Positions 1 through 7,149 of a DNA stretch of 17,785 nt are shown here, piece after piece (the first letter of the stretch is position 1; each line of letters opens with the position of its first letter). Position numbers and translations under genes: made by a program. The notes under the pieces were generated by a model. That model was not told the DNA's origin, did not search any database, and was given only the letters and a program-made list of their open reading frames with translations. This DNA comes from CAYMUC01 sp964393535 (GTDB lineage: Bacteria; Actinomycetota; Acidimicrobiia; Acidimicrobiales; Ilumatobacteraceae), in NCBI GenBank assembly GCA_964393535.1, contig CAYMUC010000062.1, positions 1 through 17,785 on the forward strand, written 5' to 3'.

Positions 1-242
1 AACTGCGTGGCGTCGCGCCACGCCACGGTGCCGACCGGCGTGATCACCGGTGGCAGATTTCTCATGTCGTCCAGAGCCGCCGCAGCGCGTTGAGCGATCG
101 TGGTTTGCGGTGCACCCAACGACACCGCGCTGGGCTGGGACTGGCTGCCACAGGCCGTCACGGCGGCACCAGCCGCGAGCGTCAGCGAGACGAGCCAGGT
201 CGAACGACGACGGCGACGGCCTGCAGGAGGAGAGGTCAACAC
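1..242 (-). CDS. Predicted lipoprotein, 5' part only (runs off the window edge)
   Basis: The minus strand from 242 is open to the window edge, about 80 codons with no stop. The predicted protein has an Arg-rich n-region (five consecutive Arg), a hydrophobic stretch and a lipobox ending AVTAC, with the lipidated Cys near residue 31. Low-complexity Ser/Gln follows, so this is a secreted, membrane-anchored lipoprotein. I cannot name a family from the visible part. The GTG at 242 is preferred because a TAGCGT box (255-250, minus) lies exactly 7 nt upstream, the same spacing as other starts in this window. An in-frame ATG at 263 is the alternative and would add 7 residues. The gene is divergent from the Vps62-like gene. 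The lipobox makes it quite sure to be coding; its function is unknown. Confidence 0.72.
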   Translation of the reverse strand, partial: MLTSPPAGRRRRRSTWLVSLTLAAGAAVTACGSQSQPSAVSLGAPQTTIAQRAAAALDDMRNLPPVITPVGTVAWRDATQ

Positions 243-249
243 AGATGAC

Positions 250-255
250 ACGCTA
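250..255 (-). promoter_or_regulatory. Candidate -10 box TAGCGT of the leaderless lipoprotein gene
   Basis: TAGCGT reads on the minus strand from 255 to 250, followed by 7 nt and then GTG at 242. No Shine-Dalgarno lies between. This spacing puts the transcription start at or next to the start codon. It is inferred from the pattern shared with other genes here, and no clear -35 is visible. Confidence 0.4.
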
Positions 256-261
256 GTCGGC

Positions 262-2136
262 ATGGTCGTTGGACGTGAGCGCCTTGTGAGAAAGTTCCCC
301 ACCGTGACATCGTCGTTGCGCAGGGTCCTGGTCGCTGTGGGAGCGGCTGTCGTGGTGCTGGTGATGCCGCATCAGCTGGTGCGGGCCCAGACTTCGACCA
401 GTGCCGAGCAAGCACTGGCGGAGCGCTTCGCCCCGGTGATGATGCTGGTGGCACAGAGCGAACCCTGCGACGCCAACGGTGAGCCCTACGACCCCGTGCC
501 GGTCTCGGTGGTGTTGGACAACCCCGAGGTGGCGGTGCGCCAAGTGGGCGACGGTGACCCGGTGGCCCGCTGGGGAGTGTCGGCCGAGGAGTTGGCCGGG
601 TACGGCGGCGGGTTCTTCCTCGACAGTCCGGGGGTGGCGCTCGACCCGGGATGCCTGTACGAGACCGACGGCCGGCGCTTCGCTGCTGATACGACGCCGA
701 CCATCTACGCCCGGGTGGTGCCACCCAGCGAGCCGGGCCAATCCTTGGCGCTGCAGTACTGGTTCTACTGGTACTTCAACGACTGGAACAACCGCCACGA
801 AGCCGACTGGGAGGGGATCCAGTTGGTCTTCGATGCGCCCGACGCGGCGGGTGCACTGGCGTCGGTACCAACCTCGTTGGGCTACGCACAGCACGAGGGT
901 GGCGAGCGGTCGGCCTGGGACGATCCCAAGGTGTCCCGTGATGGTGATCGACCGTTCGTGTATTCGTCAGTGGGGTCGCACGCCAGTTACTTCACCTCCG
1001 CGGTGTACCTGGGTCGTGGCGCCAGTGAGGGGTTCGGCTGCGACGCCACCACCGGTGATCACCGTCGGGTGGACCCCGAGGTGGTGCTGCTACCCACCGA
1101 CGCCGACGACGCCACGGGTGATCTGGCGTGGCTGCGCTTCACCGGGCGATGGGGCGAACGGTGGTCGGGGCCCTACAACGGCCCCACCGGCCCCGCCGAC
1201 AAGGAACGGTGGCACGATCCGCTCGGCTGGCACGAACGACTGCGCGACGGCAGTATCACGATCCCCGGAGGAGAGGGGACGGCGGCTCGCCTGATCGACG
1301 GGTTCTGCACGGCTGTCGGCTGGGGGTCCACCCAGGTGATCCAACTGCAACTCAATCCAGTGCGGGTGCTGGTGCCCGCTGCTGCGTTGGGGCTGGCGGC
1401 GTGGTGGATGCTGCGGCGCACCGGTGGCCACCTTCGTCGAGGGGTGGAGACGCTGCGATCACGGCCTCGCCAACTGCTCCCGTTGGGTCTGTTGGGCTTG
1501 CCGGTGTCGGCAGCGGTGGGCGTACTGGTGTGGCTGACGCGTGCGGTACCTGTGGTCGATGACCTTGTCGAGCTCATCGACCCCCGCCGAAGCGACAGCC
1601 CCACGCGTCTCATCGGTTCCATGCTCACCGGAGGCGCTGCCATCGCCGCGGCCTTCACCGTGGTCACGGCCGCCGTGGCCGTCCAGGCACACAGAGACGA
1701 GGTCGCCTCGGACTACCGGACCATCGTGGCCCAGGTGTTCGGCGCTCGTTGGAAGCTCCTCGGCGTCTTGGTGCTCACCGCCGTGCCCGTGACGCTGCTC
1801 ACCCTGACCACCTTGGGAATCCCCATCGCCTTGTGGCTGTTTGCCCGGTGGCATCTGGCTCCTACGGTCGTCATGCGAGAAGGCCTGGGTGCTCGCGCTG
1901 CCTTGCGCCGCAGTGGGGCACTGGTGCGCGGTCGCACCGGCGACACGCTCATGACGGCACTGCTGGCTCAGGCAGCGGTGTTGGGAGCCGGTGTGGTGGT
2001 GGGTCTCATCGTGCTGACCACCATCACGGCGTTGCCGTTCTGGACGCTCACCATGGTCGTGACCGGCGTGGGTGTGGTGGTGATGCCGTGGGCCGCAGCA
2101 GTGGTGGTGGGTCTCTACGACGACGCCACTGCGTAG
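262..2136 (+). CDS. Secreted/membrane protein: Vps62-like ectodomain fused to a multi-pass membrane domain
   Basis: From ATG 262 the protein has 624 residues. A signal peptide (hydrophobic core about residues 20-36, ending near LVRA) precedes a large exported domain to about residue 360. That domain carries HEADWE (179-184), QHEGGE (210-215) and a YSSVGSHASYF segment (about 234-244). These match the HxGDWE / QHxGGEW / YxSxxGHAS signature of the Vps62 (DUF946) family, whose biochemical role is not established. From about residue 364 there are five or six hydrophobic segments. One region (LWLFARWHLAPTVV, then GLGARAALRRSGALVRGR) resembles multi-pass proteins of the GPDPase-membrane/DUF975 type. 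The start is uncertain: GTG 286 and GTG 304 are in frame, give a more standard signal peptide, and would clear the divergent lipoprotein promoter. The upstream extension to 100 overlaps the lipoprotein gene and is rejected. No function can be assigned beyond a surface protein. Confidence 0.8.
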   Translation: MVVGRERLVRKFPTVTSSLRRVLVAVGAAVVVLVMPHQLVRAQTSTSAEQALAERFAPVMMLVAQSEPCDANGEPYDPVPVSVVLDNPEVAVRQVGDGDPVARWGVSAEELAGYGGGFFLDSPGVALDPGCLYETDGRRFAADTTPTIYARVVPPSEPGQSLALQYWFYWYFNDWNNRHEADWEGIQLVFDAPDAAGALASVPTSLGYAQHEGGERSAWDDPKVSRDGDRPFVYSSVGSHASYFTSAVYLGRGASEGFGCDATTGDHRRVDPEVVLLPTDADDATGDLAWLRFTGRWGERWSGPYNGPTGPADKERWHDPLGWHERLRDGSITIPGGEGTAARLIDGFCTAVGWGSTQVIQLQLNPVRVLVPAAALGLAAWWMLRRTGGHLRRGVETLRSRPRQLLPLGLLGLPVSAAVGVLVWLTRAVPVVDDLVELIDPRRSDSPTRLIGSMLTGGAAIAAAFTVVTAAVAVQAHRDEVASDYRTIVAQVFGARWKLLGVLVLTAVPVTLLTLTTLGIPIALWLFARWHLAPTVVMREGLGARAALRRSGALVRGRTGDTLMTALLAQAAVLGAGVVVGLIVLTTITALPFWTLTMVVTGVGVVVMPWAAAVVVGLYDDATA

Positions 2137-2137
2137 G

Positions 2138-2905
2138 GTGGCAGGCGTGCACGACGCCCCCTTCGACGACGGTCGCGACGATCTGTGGGAAACCCACGCC
2201 GACTGGTGGATCGAAGGGTTCACCGCTGGCGCCGACCCGGAGTACGAGGAGCAGATCCTCCCGTTGGCGGCCGCCGAGTTGGCCGGGTGCCGACGCATCC
2301 TCGACGTTGGCTGCGGCGATGGCCAGGTGAGTCGCCTGGCCACGTCGCTGGGTGCACCGTTGGTGGTGGGAGTGGACCCCACGTGGAACCAGGTGAAGGT
2401 GGCGCATCAGCGCGGAGGCGGGCCGGCCTATGCCCGAGCCGGCGCAGCCCAACTGCCGTTCGCCGACGCCTCGTTCGACGCCGTGGTGGCCTGTTTGGTG
2501 TTCGAGCACATTCGCGACGTCGACGACGCCATCGCCGAAGTGGCCCGAGTCCTCCAGCCAGGAGGCCGCTTCTGTTTCTTCCTCAACCACCCGCTGCTCC
2601 AGACTCCCAACAGTGGCTGGATCGATGACCAGTTCCTCGATCCTCCCGAGCAGTACTGGCGTATCGGGCCGTATCTGGTGGAGGACGAGACCATCGAGGA
2701 GGTGGAGAAGGACGTGTACATCCCCTTCATCCACCGCCCCCTCAGCCGCTACGTGAACACCCTGGCCGCCAATGGGTTGCTATTGGAGCGTATGGAGGAA
2801 CCGGCCCCACCTCCGGGTTTCCTCGCCCGTGCCACCGAGTACGAGGCCGCCGCCACTATTCCTCGGCTGCTGTACCTCCGCACTCGCCGGCAGCCGACCC
2901 ACTAA
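2138..2905 (+). CDS. Class I SAM-dependent methyltransferase (Methyltransf_11 type)
   Basis: This is a 255-residue cytoplasmic protein with a standard class I fold. Motif I is LDVGCGDGQ (55-63), the acidic end of strand 2 is D80, the motif around AQLPFADASFDAV (104-116) is intact, and LQPGG (139-143) is the motif III turn. It resembles the UbiE/Methyltransf_11 group, whose substrates vary widely, so none is assigned. The gene begins 1 nt after the upstream TAG stop and ends 11 nt before rapZ, suggesting one transcription unit. GTG 2138 is the first start; GTG 2147 is equally possible and sits 7 nt after a TAGGGT box (2134-2139). The C-terminal half is ordinary helical sequence with no extra domain. 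Confidence 0.88.
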   Translation: MAGVHDAPFDDGRDDLWETHADWWIEGFTAGADPEYEEQILPLAAAELAGCRRILDVGCGDGQVSRLATSLGAPLVVGVDPTWNQVKVAHQRGGGPAYARAGAAQLPFADASFDAVVACLVFEHIRDVDDAIAEVARVLQPGGRFCFFLNHPLLQTPNSGWIDDQFLDPPEQYWRIGPYLVEDETIEEVEKDVYIPFIHRPLSRYVNTLAANGLLLERMEEPAPPPGFLARATEYEAAATIPRLLYLRTRRQPTH

Positions 2906-2908
2906 CGT
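2903..2908 (+). promoter_or_regulatory. Candidate -10 box TAACGT ahead of rapZ
   Basis: TAACGT begins at the TAA stop codon of the methyltransferase gene and lies 8 nt before the rapZ GTG. There is no Shine-Dalgarno before rapZ. The identical TAACGT-N8-GTG arrangement precedes secG. The first two bases are forced by the stop codon, so the support is modest. Confidence 0.35.
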
Positions 2909-2916
2909 CGACGGCG

Positions 2917-3780
2917 GTGAGCGAACTCCTGGTGATCACAGGGTTGTCGGGAGCGGGACGCTCCGAAGCCGCCGACGATCTGGAAGATCTCGGTTGGTTC
3001 GTCATCGACAACCTGCCCGTCACCCTGCTCGACAAGGTGATCGAGTTGGGTCAGTTGGGTTCTGAGCCAGGTCAACGGCTGGCGTTCGTGATCGGGCCCA
3101 GCGCTGATCACATCGACTTGTTGGAACGCATCGTGACGCTGCGCCGTAACGACCACCGGGTCAGGGTGCTGTTCCTCGAGGCGTCCACCCCGGTGCTGGT
3201 GAAGCGGTATGGCGCCACTCGGCGCAGACACCCCCTGGACAACGGCCATGGCAGCGTCACTGACGCCATCGAACGAGAGCGACTGTTGCTGGAGCTGGTG
3301 AAGGCGGCAGCCGATCTGGTCATCGACACCACAGACCTCACCGTGCATCAACTGAAGGCAAGGGTCATCGACGCGTTCAGCGAGGGTCGACCCGACGAGG
3401 GGATGCGGGTGGTGGTCACCTCGTTCGGGTTCAAGTACGGCCTACCGCTCGATGTCGACCTGGTGTTCGATGTGCGGTTCCTGCCCAACCCCCATTGGGA
3501 CGACGCCCTGCGACCGTTGTCGGGTCTGGACGAGCCGGTGCGGCGCTTCGTGTTCGACCAGCCCGCCACCGCCGAATTCCTCCACCGTCTGGAGCACTTG
3601 CTCGAGTTGGTGTTACCGGCCTACGAAGCCGAGGGTAAGAGCTATCTGAACCTGGCCGTGGGCTGCACCGGTGGTCAACATCGGTCGGTGGCACTGGCCG
3701 AGGAACTGGCGCGTTGGATGCGTACACAGGGCGTGCAACCCAGCGTCGTCCACCGCGATCTGCCGCGGCGGTCGCACTAG
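2917..3780 (+). CDS. rapZ: RapZ-family nucleotide-binding protein
   Basis: The product has 287 residues, the normal length for the family. The N-terminal P-loop is GLSGAGRS (9-16), with Arg in place of the usual Walker A Lys. Next come FVIDNLP (28-34), FLEAS (86-90) and TRRRHPL (101-107). The C-terminal half has TSFGFKYGLP (168-177), DVRFLPNP (185-192), GCTGGQHRS (249-257) and HRDL (279-282), all family hallmarks. In Enterobacteria RapZ is an RNA-binding adaptor controlling glucosamine-6-phosphate synthase; in actinobacteria its role is less clear. The gene lies between a methyltransferase and gap, whereas its usual neighbours yvcK and whiA are absent. The GTG start lacks a Shine-Dalgarno and probably gives a leaderless message. 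Confidence 0.95.
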   Translation: MSELLVITGLSGAGRSEAADDLEDLGWFVIDNLPVTLLDKVIELGQLGSEPGQRLAFVIGPSADHIDLLERIVTLRRNDHRVRVLFLEASTPVLVKRYGATRRRHPLDNGHGSVTDAIERERLLLELVKAAADLVIDTTDLTVHQLKARVIDAFSEGRPDEGMRVVVTSFGFKYGLPLDVDLVFDVRFLPNPHWDDALRPLSGLDEPVRRFVFDQPATAEFLHRLEHLLELVLPAYEAEGKSYLNLAVGCTGGQHRSVALAEELARWMRTQGVQPSVVHRDLPRRSH

Positions 3781-3820
3781 GGTCGCGACCAGGAAACATC
3801 ACCCCCCACCACGTCTTCGA

Positions 3821-3825
3821 AAGGA
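3821..3825 (+). promoter_or_regulatory. Ribosome binding site deciding the gap start
   Basis: AAGGA lies 10 nt before ATG 3836. It fixes the gap start there and not at the in-frame ATG 3671, which lies inside rapZ. Confidence 0.6.
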
Positions 3826-3835
3826 CGTTCCGACT

Positions 3836-4855
3836 ATGACGGTACGCGTCGGCATCAACGGCTTCGGTCGCATCGGCCGCAACTTCTTCAGGGCCGCTCG
3901 GGCTGCGGGCGCCGATCTCGAGATCGTCGCCGTGAACGATCTCGGATCGCTCGACACCATGGCGCATCTGTTGAAGTACGACTCGGTGTTGGGCCGCCTC
4001 GATGCCACCGTGAAGGTCAACAAGCGCGGACTCGTGATCGACGGCAACGAGTTGCGGGTGCTGTCGGACCGCAACCCCGCCGATCTGCCCTGGGGTGACC
4101 TCGGGGTGGACCTCGTGATCGAGTCCACCGGCATCTTCACCGACCGGGCAAAGGCCGCCACCCACCTCGACGGCGGTGCGCCACTGGTCATCGTGTCGGC
4201 GCCGTCCAACGGGGCGGACGCCACCTTCGTGTACGGCGTCAACCACAAAGACTTCAACCCCAAGACCCACAAGGTCATCTCGAACGCCTCGTGCACCACC
4301 AACTGCTTCGTACCGCTGGTGAAGGTGCTCGACGATGCCTTCGGTGTGGAGCAGGGACTCATGACCACCGTGCACGCCTACACCGGTGACCAGCAGTTGG
4401 TGGACGGACCCCACAGCGACCTTCGCCGTGCCCGTGGCGCTGCCATCAACATCACGCCCACGTCCACCGGTGCGGCTCGCGCTACCTCGCTGGTCATGGA
4501 GGCCATGAAGGGTCGCCTCGATGGAACGGCGTTGCGGGTACCGGTTCCCACCGGTTCCATCACCGACTTCAATGCGCTGCTGAAGACGCCCGCCACGGTC
4601 GAGCAGATCAACGCTGCGTTCGCCAAGGCCGCCAAGACCTCCCTCAAGGGTGTGTTGCGCTACACCGAGGATCCCATCGTGTCGAGCGACATCGTCACCG
4701 ACCCGCACAGTTGCATCTTCGACGCCGGCCTCACCATGAGCATGGGCAAGCTGGTCAAGGTGCTCGGCTGGTACGACAACGAGTGGGGCTACTCGAACCG
4801 TCTGGTCGACCTCACCATGTTCGTGGGCGGCAAGCTGCAGTCGAAGAAGCGCTGA
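3836..4855 (+). CDS. gap: Glyceraldehyde-3-phosphate dehydrogenase, type I
   Basis: The 339-residue enzyme oxidises and phosphorylates glyceraldehyde 3-phosphate to 1,3-bisphosphoglycerate with reduction of NAD, in the cytoplasm. The Rossmann motif GINGFGRIGR is at 6-15 and VNDL at 33-36. The catalytic segment ASCTTNC has the nucleophile Cys153, and His180 lies in TTVHAYTGDQ. The C-terminal WYDNEWGYSNR is intact. The residue after the catalytic segment is Phe (NCFVP) where most type I enzymes have Leu, a mild variation. The ATG is set by the AAGGA at 3821. The 55-nt gap after rapZ holds a TAGGGT box (3778-3783, sharing the rapZ stop) that could start a short leader. It is followed by pgk after 7 nt, so gap-pgk-tpiA is probably one operon. 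Confidence 0.97.
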   Translation: MTVRVGINGFGRIGRNFFRAARAAGADLEIVAVNDLGSLDTMAHLLKYDSVLGRLDATVKVNKRGLVIDGNELRVLSDRNPADLPWGDLGVDLVIESTGIFTDRAKAATHLDGGAPLVIVSAPSNGADATFVYGVNHKDFNPKTHKVISNASCTTNCFVPLVKVLDDAFGVEQGLMTTVHAYTGDQQLVDGPHSDLRRARGAAINITPTSTGAARATSLVMEAMKGRLDGTALRVPVPTGSITDFNALLKTPATVEQINAAFAKAAKTSLKGVLRYTEDPIVSSDIVTDPHSCIFDAGLTMSMGKLVKVLGWYDNEWGYSNRLVDLTMFVGGKLQSKKR

Positions 4856-4862
4856 GGCCATC

Positions 4863-5972
4863 GTGGCCGGCGTGAACGAGGTGCCCCGGCTCGAAGACCT
4901 GGGCGATGTGGCCGGAAAGCGCGTGCTGGTGCGCACCGACTTCAACGTGCCCCTGAGCGACGGGGTGATCACCGACGACTTCCGCATCCGAGCAGCACTG
5001 CCCACCATCACCTGGTTGGTGGAACGCGGTGCACAGGTCACCTGTGCCAGTCACCTTGGGCGCCCCAAGGGGGCACCCGATGGGCGTTGGTCCATGGCAC
5101 CGGTACGTGAGCGTCTGGCCGAACTGGCGCCAGGGGTCGAGTTGCTGGAGAACCTTCGCTTCGATGCCGGTGAGGAAGCCGACGACCCGGCGTTCGTCGC
5201 TCGTCTCGTCGACGGGTTCGACCTCTACGTGAACGATGCCTTCGGTGCGGCGCACCGTGCTCACGGATCCATCGTGGGGCCGCCGCGCACGTTGCCATCG
5301 GCTGCTGGGCGTCTCTTGGAGCGTGAGGTCGACGTGCTGTTGGGATTGCGTCAGCAGCCCAAGCACCCCTTCGTCGCCGTGATGGGCGGCGCCAAGATCT
5401 CCGACAAGCTTGGTGTGGTCGAGGCACTGCTCGAGGTGGTGGACGCGCTCGTCATCGGCGGTGCGATGTGCTTCACCTTTCTCGCAGCGCAGGGCCGTTC
5501 CATCGGTGATTCGTTGTTCGAGCCCGATCAGGTCGACACGTGCGCCCGCTTGTTGGCTCGCGGGAAGCCCATCCACCTTCCCGAGGACCTGGTGGGCACG
5601 GACGCCCAGGGCAACCGTGCCACCTTTGGTGCCTCACTGCCCCCAGGAGCCAAGGGATTCGACATCGGTCCCGGCACGGCGGCGGCCTTCAGCGACGTCA
5701 TCATGGACGCCCGCACCGTGTTCTGGAACGGACCGATGGGCATGTTCGAGGACCCACGATTCGAAGCCGGCACACGCACCATCGCCCAGGCCATGGCCGA
5801 CACCAAGGCGTTCACAGTCGTTGGCGGGGGAGACTCGGCAGCGGCGTTGGCCCAGTTCGGTCTCGACGACGAAGTGGACCACGTGAGCACGGGTGGTGGG
5901 GCGTCACTCGAGTTATTGGAACTCGGCGATCTGCCGGGTCTGCGTGCACTGCGGGAGGCCCCACATGCGTAA
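4863..5972 (+). CDS. pgk: Phosphoglycerate kinase
   Basis: The enzyme transfers phosphate from 1,3-bisphosphoglycerate to ADP, the step after Gap. Family landmarks are RTDFNVPL (24-31), SHLGRPKG (63-70), ENLRF (96-100), YVNDAFGAAHRAH (122-134), VMGGAKISDKL (173-183), FWNGPMGMFE (287-296), GGGDSAAAL (321-329) and STGGGASLE (342-350). At 369 residues it is shorter than the usual 390-420, because several surface loops are short; no motif is missing. GTG 4863 is used and GTG 4872 would remove 3 residues. The gene overlaps tpiA by 8 nt, consistent with coupled translation. Confidence 0.96.
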   Translation: MAGVNEVPRLEDLGDVAGKRVLVRTDFNVPLSDGVITDDFRIRAALPTITWLVERGAQVTCASHLGRPKGAPDGRWSMAPVRERLAELAPGVELLENLRFDAGEEADDPAFVARLVDGFDLYVNDAFGAAHRAHGSIVGPPRTLPSAAGRLLEREVDVLLGLRQQPKHPFVAVMGGAKISDKLGVVEALLEVVDALVIGGAMCFTFLAAQGRSIGDSLFEPDQVDTCARLLARGKPIHLPEDLVGTDAQGNRATFGASLPPGAKGFDIGPGTAAAFSDVIMDARTVFWNGPMGMFEDPRFEAGTRTIAQAMADTKAFTVVGGGDSAAALAQFGLDDEVDHVSTGGGASLELLELGDLPGLRALREAPHA

Positions 5973-6735
5973 GCCATTGATCAGTGGCAACTGGAAGATG
6001 CATCACCATCACTACGAAGCCATCCAGTGTGTGCAGAAGTTGGCCTATCTGTTGGGCAAAGACGACTACGCCGCTTGCGACGTGAGTGTGCATCCGCCGT
6101 TCACCGATATTCGCAGTGTTCAGACCGTCATCGACGCCGACGATCTGGCGATGATGCTCGGCGCACAGCACTGCCACTGGGAAGACAAAGGTGCCTTCAC
6201 CGGTGAGGTGTCGCCGGTGTTCCTGGCGAAGTTGAACGTGAAGTTGGTGATCTGCGGTCACAGCGAACGACGTGAGTTGTTCGGGGAGACCGACGACATG
6301 GTGAACGCCAAGGTGAAGGCTGTGCTGCGCCATGGCATGACCCCCATCGTGTGCGTGGGGGAGACCTTGGCCGAACGGGAGGCAGGTGGCACCGACGCCA
6401 AGGTGCTGGGTCAGGTTGCGGCCGCGCTCGCAGGTCTCAAGGCCGAGCAGGTGGCATCGCTGGTCGTCGCTTACGAGCCGATCTGGGCCATCGGTACCGG
6501 ACACACGGCCACCGCCGCCGATGCCCAGGCCGTGTGCGCCACCATCCGGGCCAAAATCGGTGAGATGTTCGGCTCGACCACTGCCGAGTCGGTACGCATC
6601 CAGTACGGCGGATCCGTGAAGCCGGGCAATATTGCCGAACTCATGGCACAGCCCGACATCGACGGCGCCCTGGTGGGCGGGGCCAGCCTGGACCCCGACG
6701 AGTTCGCCCGTATCGTGCAGCTTCCGTTCAAGTGA
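5965..6735 (+). CDS. tpiA: Triosephosphate isomerase
   Basis: The 256-residue enzyme interconverts dihydroxyacetone phosphate and glyceraldehyde 3-phosphate, feeding Gap. The catalytic residues are present: Lys11 (SGNWKM), His99 (CGHSERR) and Glu171 (AYEPIWAIGTG). YGGSVKPGN (214-222) and the phosphate-binding VGGASL (237-242) are intact. The mobile loop 6 reads GTGHTAT, with His180 where most homologues have Lys. Four consecutive His follow Lys11-Met12. The start is ATG 5965, with GGGAGG at 5952-5957 spaced 7 nt; the in-frame ATG 5893 lies inside pgk and is rejected. It overlaps the pgk stop by 8 nt and is followed by secG after 40 nt. Confidence 0.97.
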   Translation: MRKPLISGNWKMHHHHYEAIQCVQKLAYLLGKDDYAACDVSVHPPFTDIRSVQTVIDADDLAMMLGAQHCHWEDKGAFTGEVSPVFLAKLNVKLVICGHSERRELFGETDDMVNAKVKAVLRHGMTPIVCVGETLAEREAGGTDAKVLGQVAAALAGLKAEQVASLVVAYEPIWAIGTGHTATAADAQAVCATIRAKIGEMFGSTTAESVRIQYGGSVKPGNIAELMAQPDIDGALVGGASLDPDEFARIVQLPFK

Positions 6736-6761
6736 CCCGATGGTTGGCCATCGCCGTCGGG

Positions 6762-6767
6762 TAACGT
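6762..6767 (+). promoter_or_regulatory. Candidate -10 box TAACGT ahead of secG
   Basis: TAACGT-N8-GTG precedes secG with no Shine-Dalgarno, the same layout as rapZ. This suggests that secG has its own leaderless promoter in the 40-nt gap after tpiA. No convincing -35 is seen. Confidence 0.4.
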
Positions 6768-6775
6768 AGGCAACC

Positions 6776-7015
6776 GTGCGCGATTTCGTCCTCTACCTCA
6801 CCATCATCGTGAACGTGCTCTCGATGTTCGCCCTGGTGGCGGGCATCCTCATGCACAGCGGTCGCGGTGGCGGCCTGTCCGACATGTTCGGCGGTGGAGG
6901 TGGTGCTGCTCTGGGATCCACGGCGGCCGAGCGAAACCTCAACCGCATCACCATGGTGCTCGCCCTGGTGTGGTTCTTCACCGTGGTGGCCTTGGGTTTC
7001 CTCCTGCAGAACTGA
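6776..7015 (+). CDS. secG: Protein translocase subunit SecG
   Basis: The product is 79 residues with two transmembrane helices (about 5-25 and 58-77) joined by a Gly-rich cytoplasmic loop: HSGRGGGLSDMFGGG, then AALGSTAAERNLNRIT. This loop is the family signature. SecG is a small partner of SecYE in the inner-membrane protein export channel. Its place after tpiA is conserved in many actinobacteria. The GTG start has no Shine-Dalgarno and sits 8 nt after a TAACGT box. Length and topology are normal for the family. Confidence 0.93.
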   Translation: MRDFVLYLTIIVNVLSMFALVAGILMHSGRGGGLSDMFGGGGGAALGSTAAERNLNRITMVLALVWFFTVVALGFLLQN

Positions 7016-7017
7016 CT

Positions 7018-7038
7018 GCTGTTGGTGCGTCCAACAGC
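7018..7038 (+). terminator. Hairpin after secG, possible terminator
   Basis: GCTGTTGG (7018-7025) and CCAACAGC (7031-7038) form a perfect 8-bp stem with a 5-nt loop, starting 3 nt after the secG stop. No T-run follows, as is common in high-GC actinobacteria. A candidate tRNA promoter -35 (TTGGTG, 7022-7027) lies in its left arm, so termination is not certain. Confidence 0.45.
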
Positions 7039-7051
7039 GTCGGGGTATCGT
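7022..7051 (+). promoter_or_regulatory. Candidate promoter of tRNA-Leu
   Basis: TTGGTG (7022-7027) and TATCGT (7046-7051) are separated by 18 nt. Transcription would begin about 7058-7060, a few bases before the mature tRNA end at 7066. It is inferred from position and approximate consensus. Confidence 0.4.
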
Positions 7052-7065
7052 TCACACTCCAACAC

Positions 7066-7149
7066 GTCGAAGTGGCGGAATAGGCAGACGCGCTAGCTTG
7101 AGGGGCTAGTGCCCGTAAGGGCGTGGGGGTTCAAGTCCCCCCTTCGACA
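7066..7149 (+). tRNA. tRNA-Leu (anticodon GAG)
   Basis: A full cloverleaf can be folded. The acceptor stem is GTCGAAG (7066-7072) with CTTCGAC (7142-7148), and A7149 is the discriminator, as expected for leucine. The anticodon stem CTAGC/GCTAG (7093-7097/7105-7109) encloses a 7-nt loop with GAG at 7100-7102, which reads CUC and CUU. A long class II variable arm contains GCCC-GTAA-GGGC. The T-arm has GGTTCAAGTCC. The 3' CCA is not encoded and must be added after transcription. Confidence 0.95.

Noticed and set aside
100..261. N-terminal extension of the Vps62-like protein
   Set aside because: It lies over the divergent lipoprotein gene, whose signal peptide and lipobox are convincing, and it would bury the signal peptide.
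3671..3835. Longer N-terminus for gap from ATG 3671
   Set aside because: The extra 55 residues overlap rapZ and match nothing in the family; a ribosome site precedes ATG 3836.
3431..5041. 536-codon open frame on the minus strand
   Set aside because: It is antisense to rapZ, gap and pgk, all strongly identified. GC-rich third positions leave such shadow frames open, and the translation has no recognisable domain.
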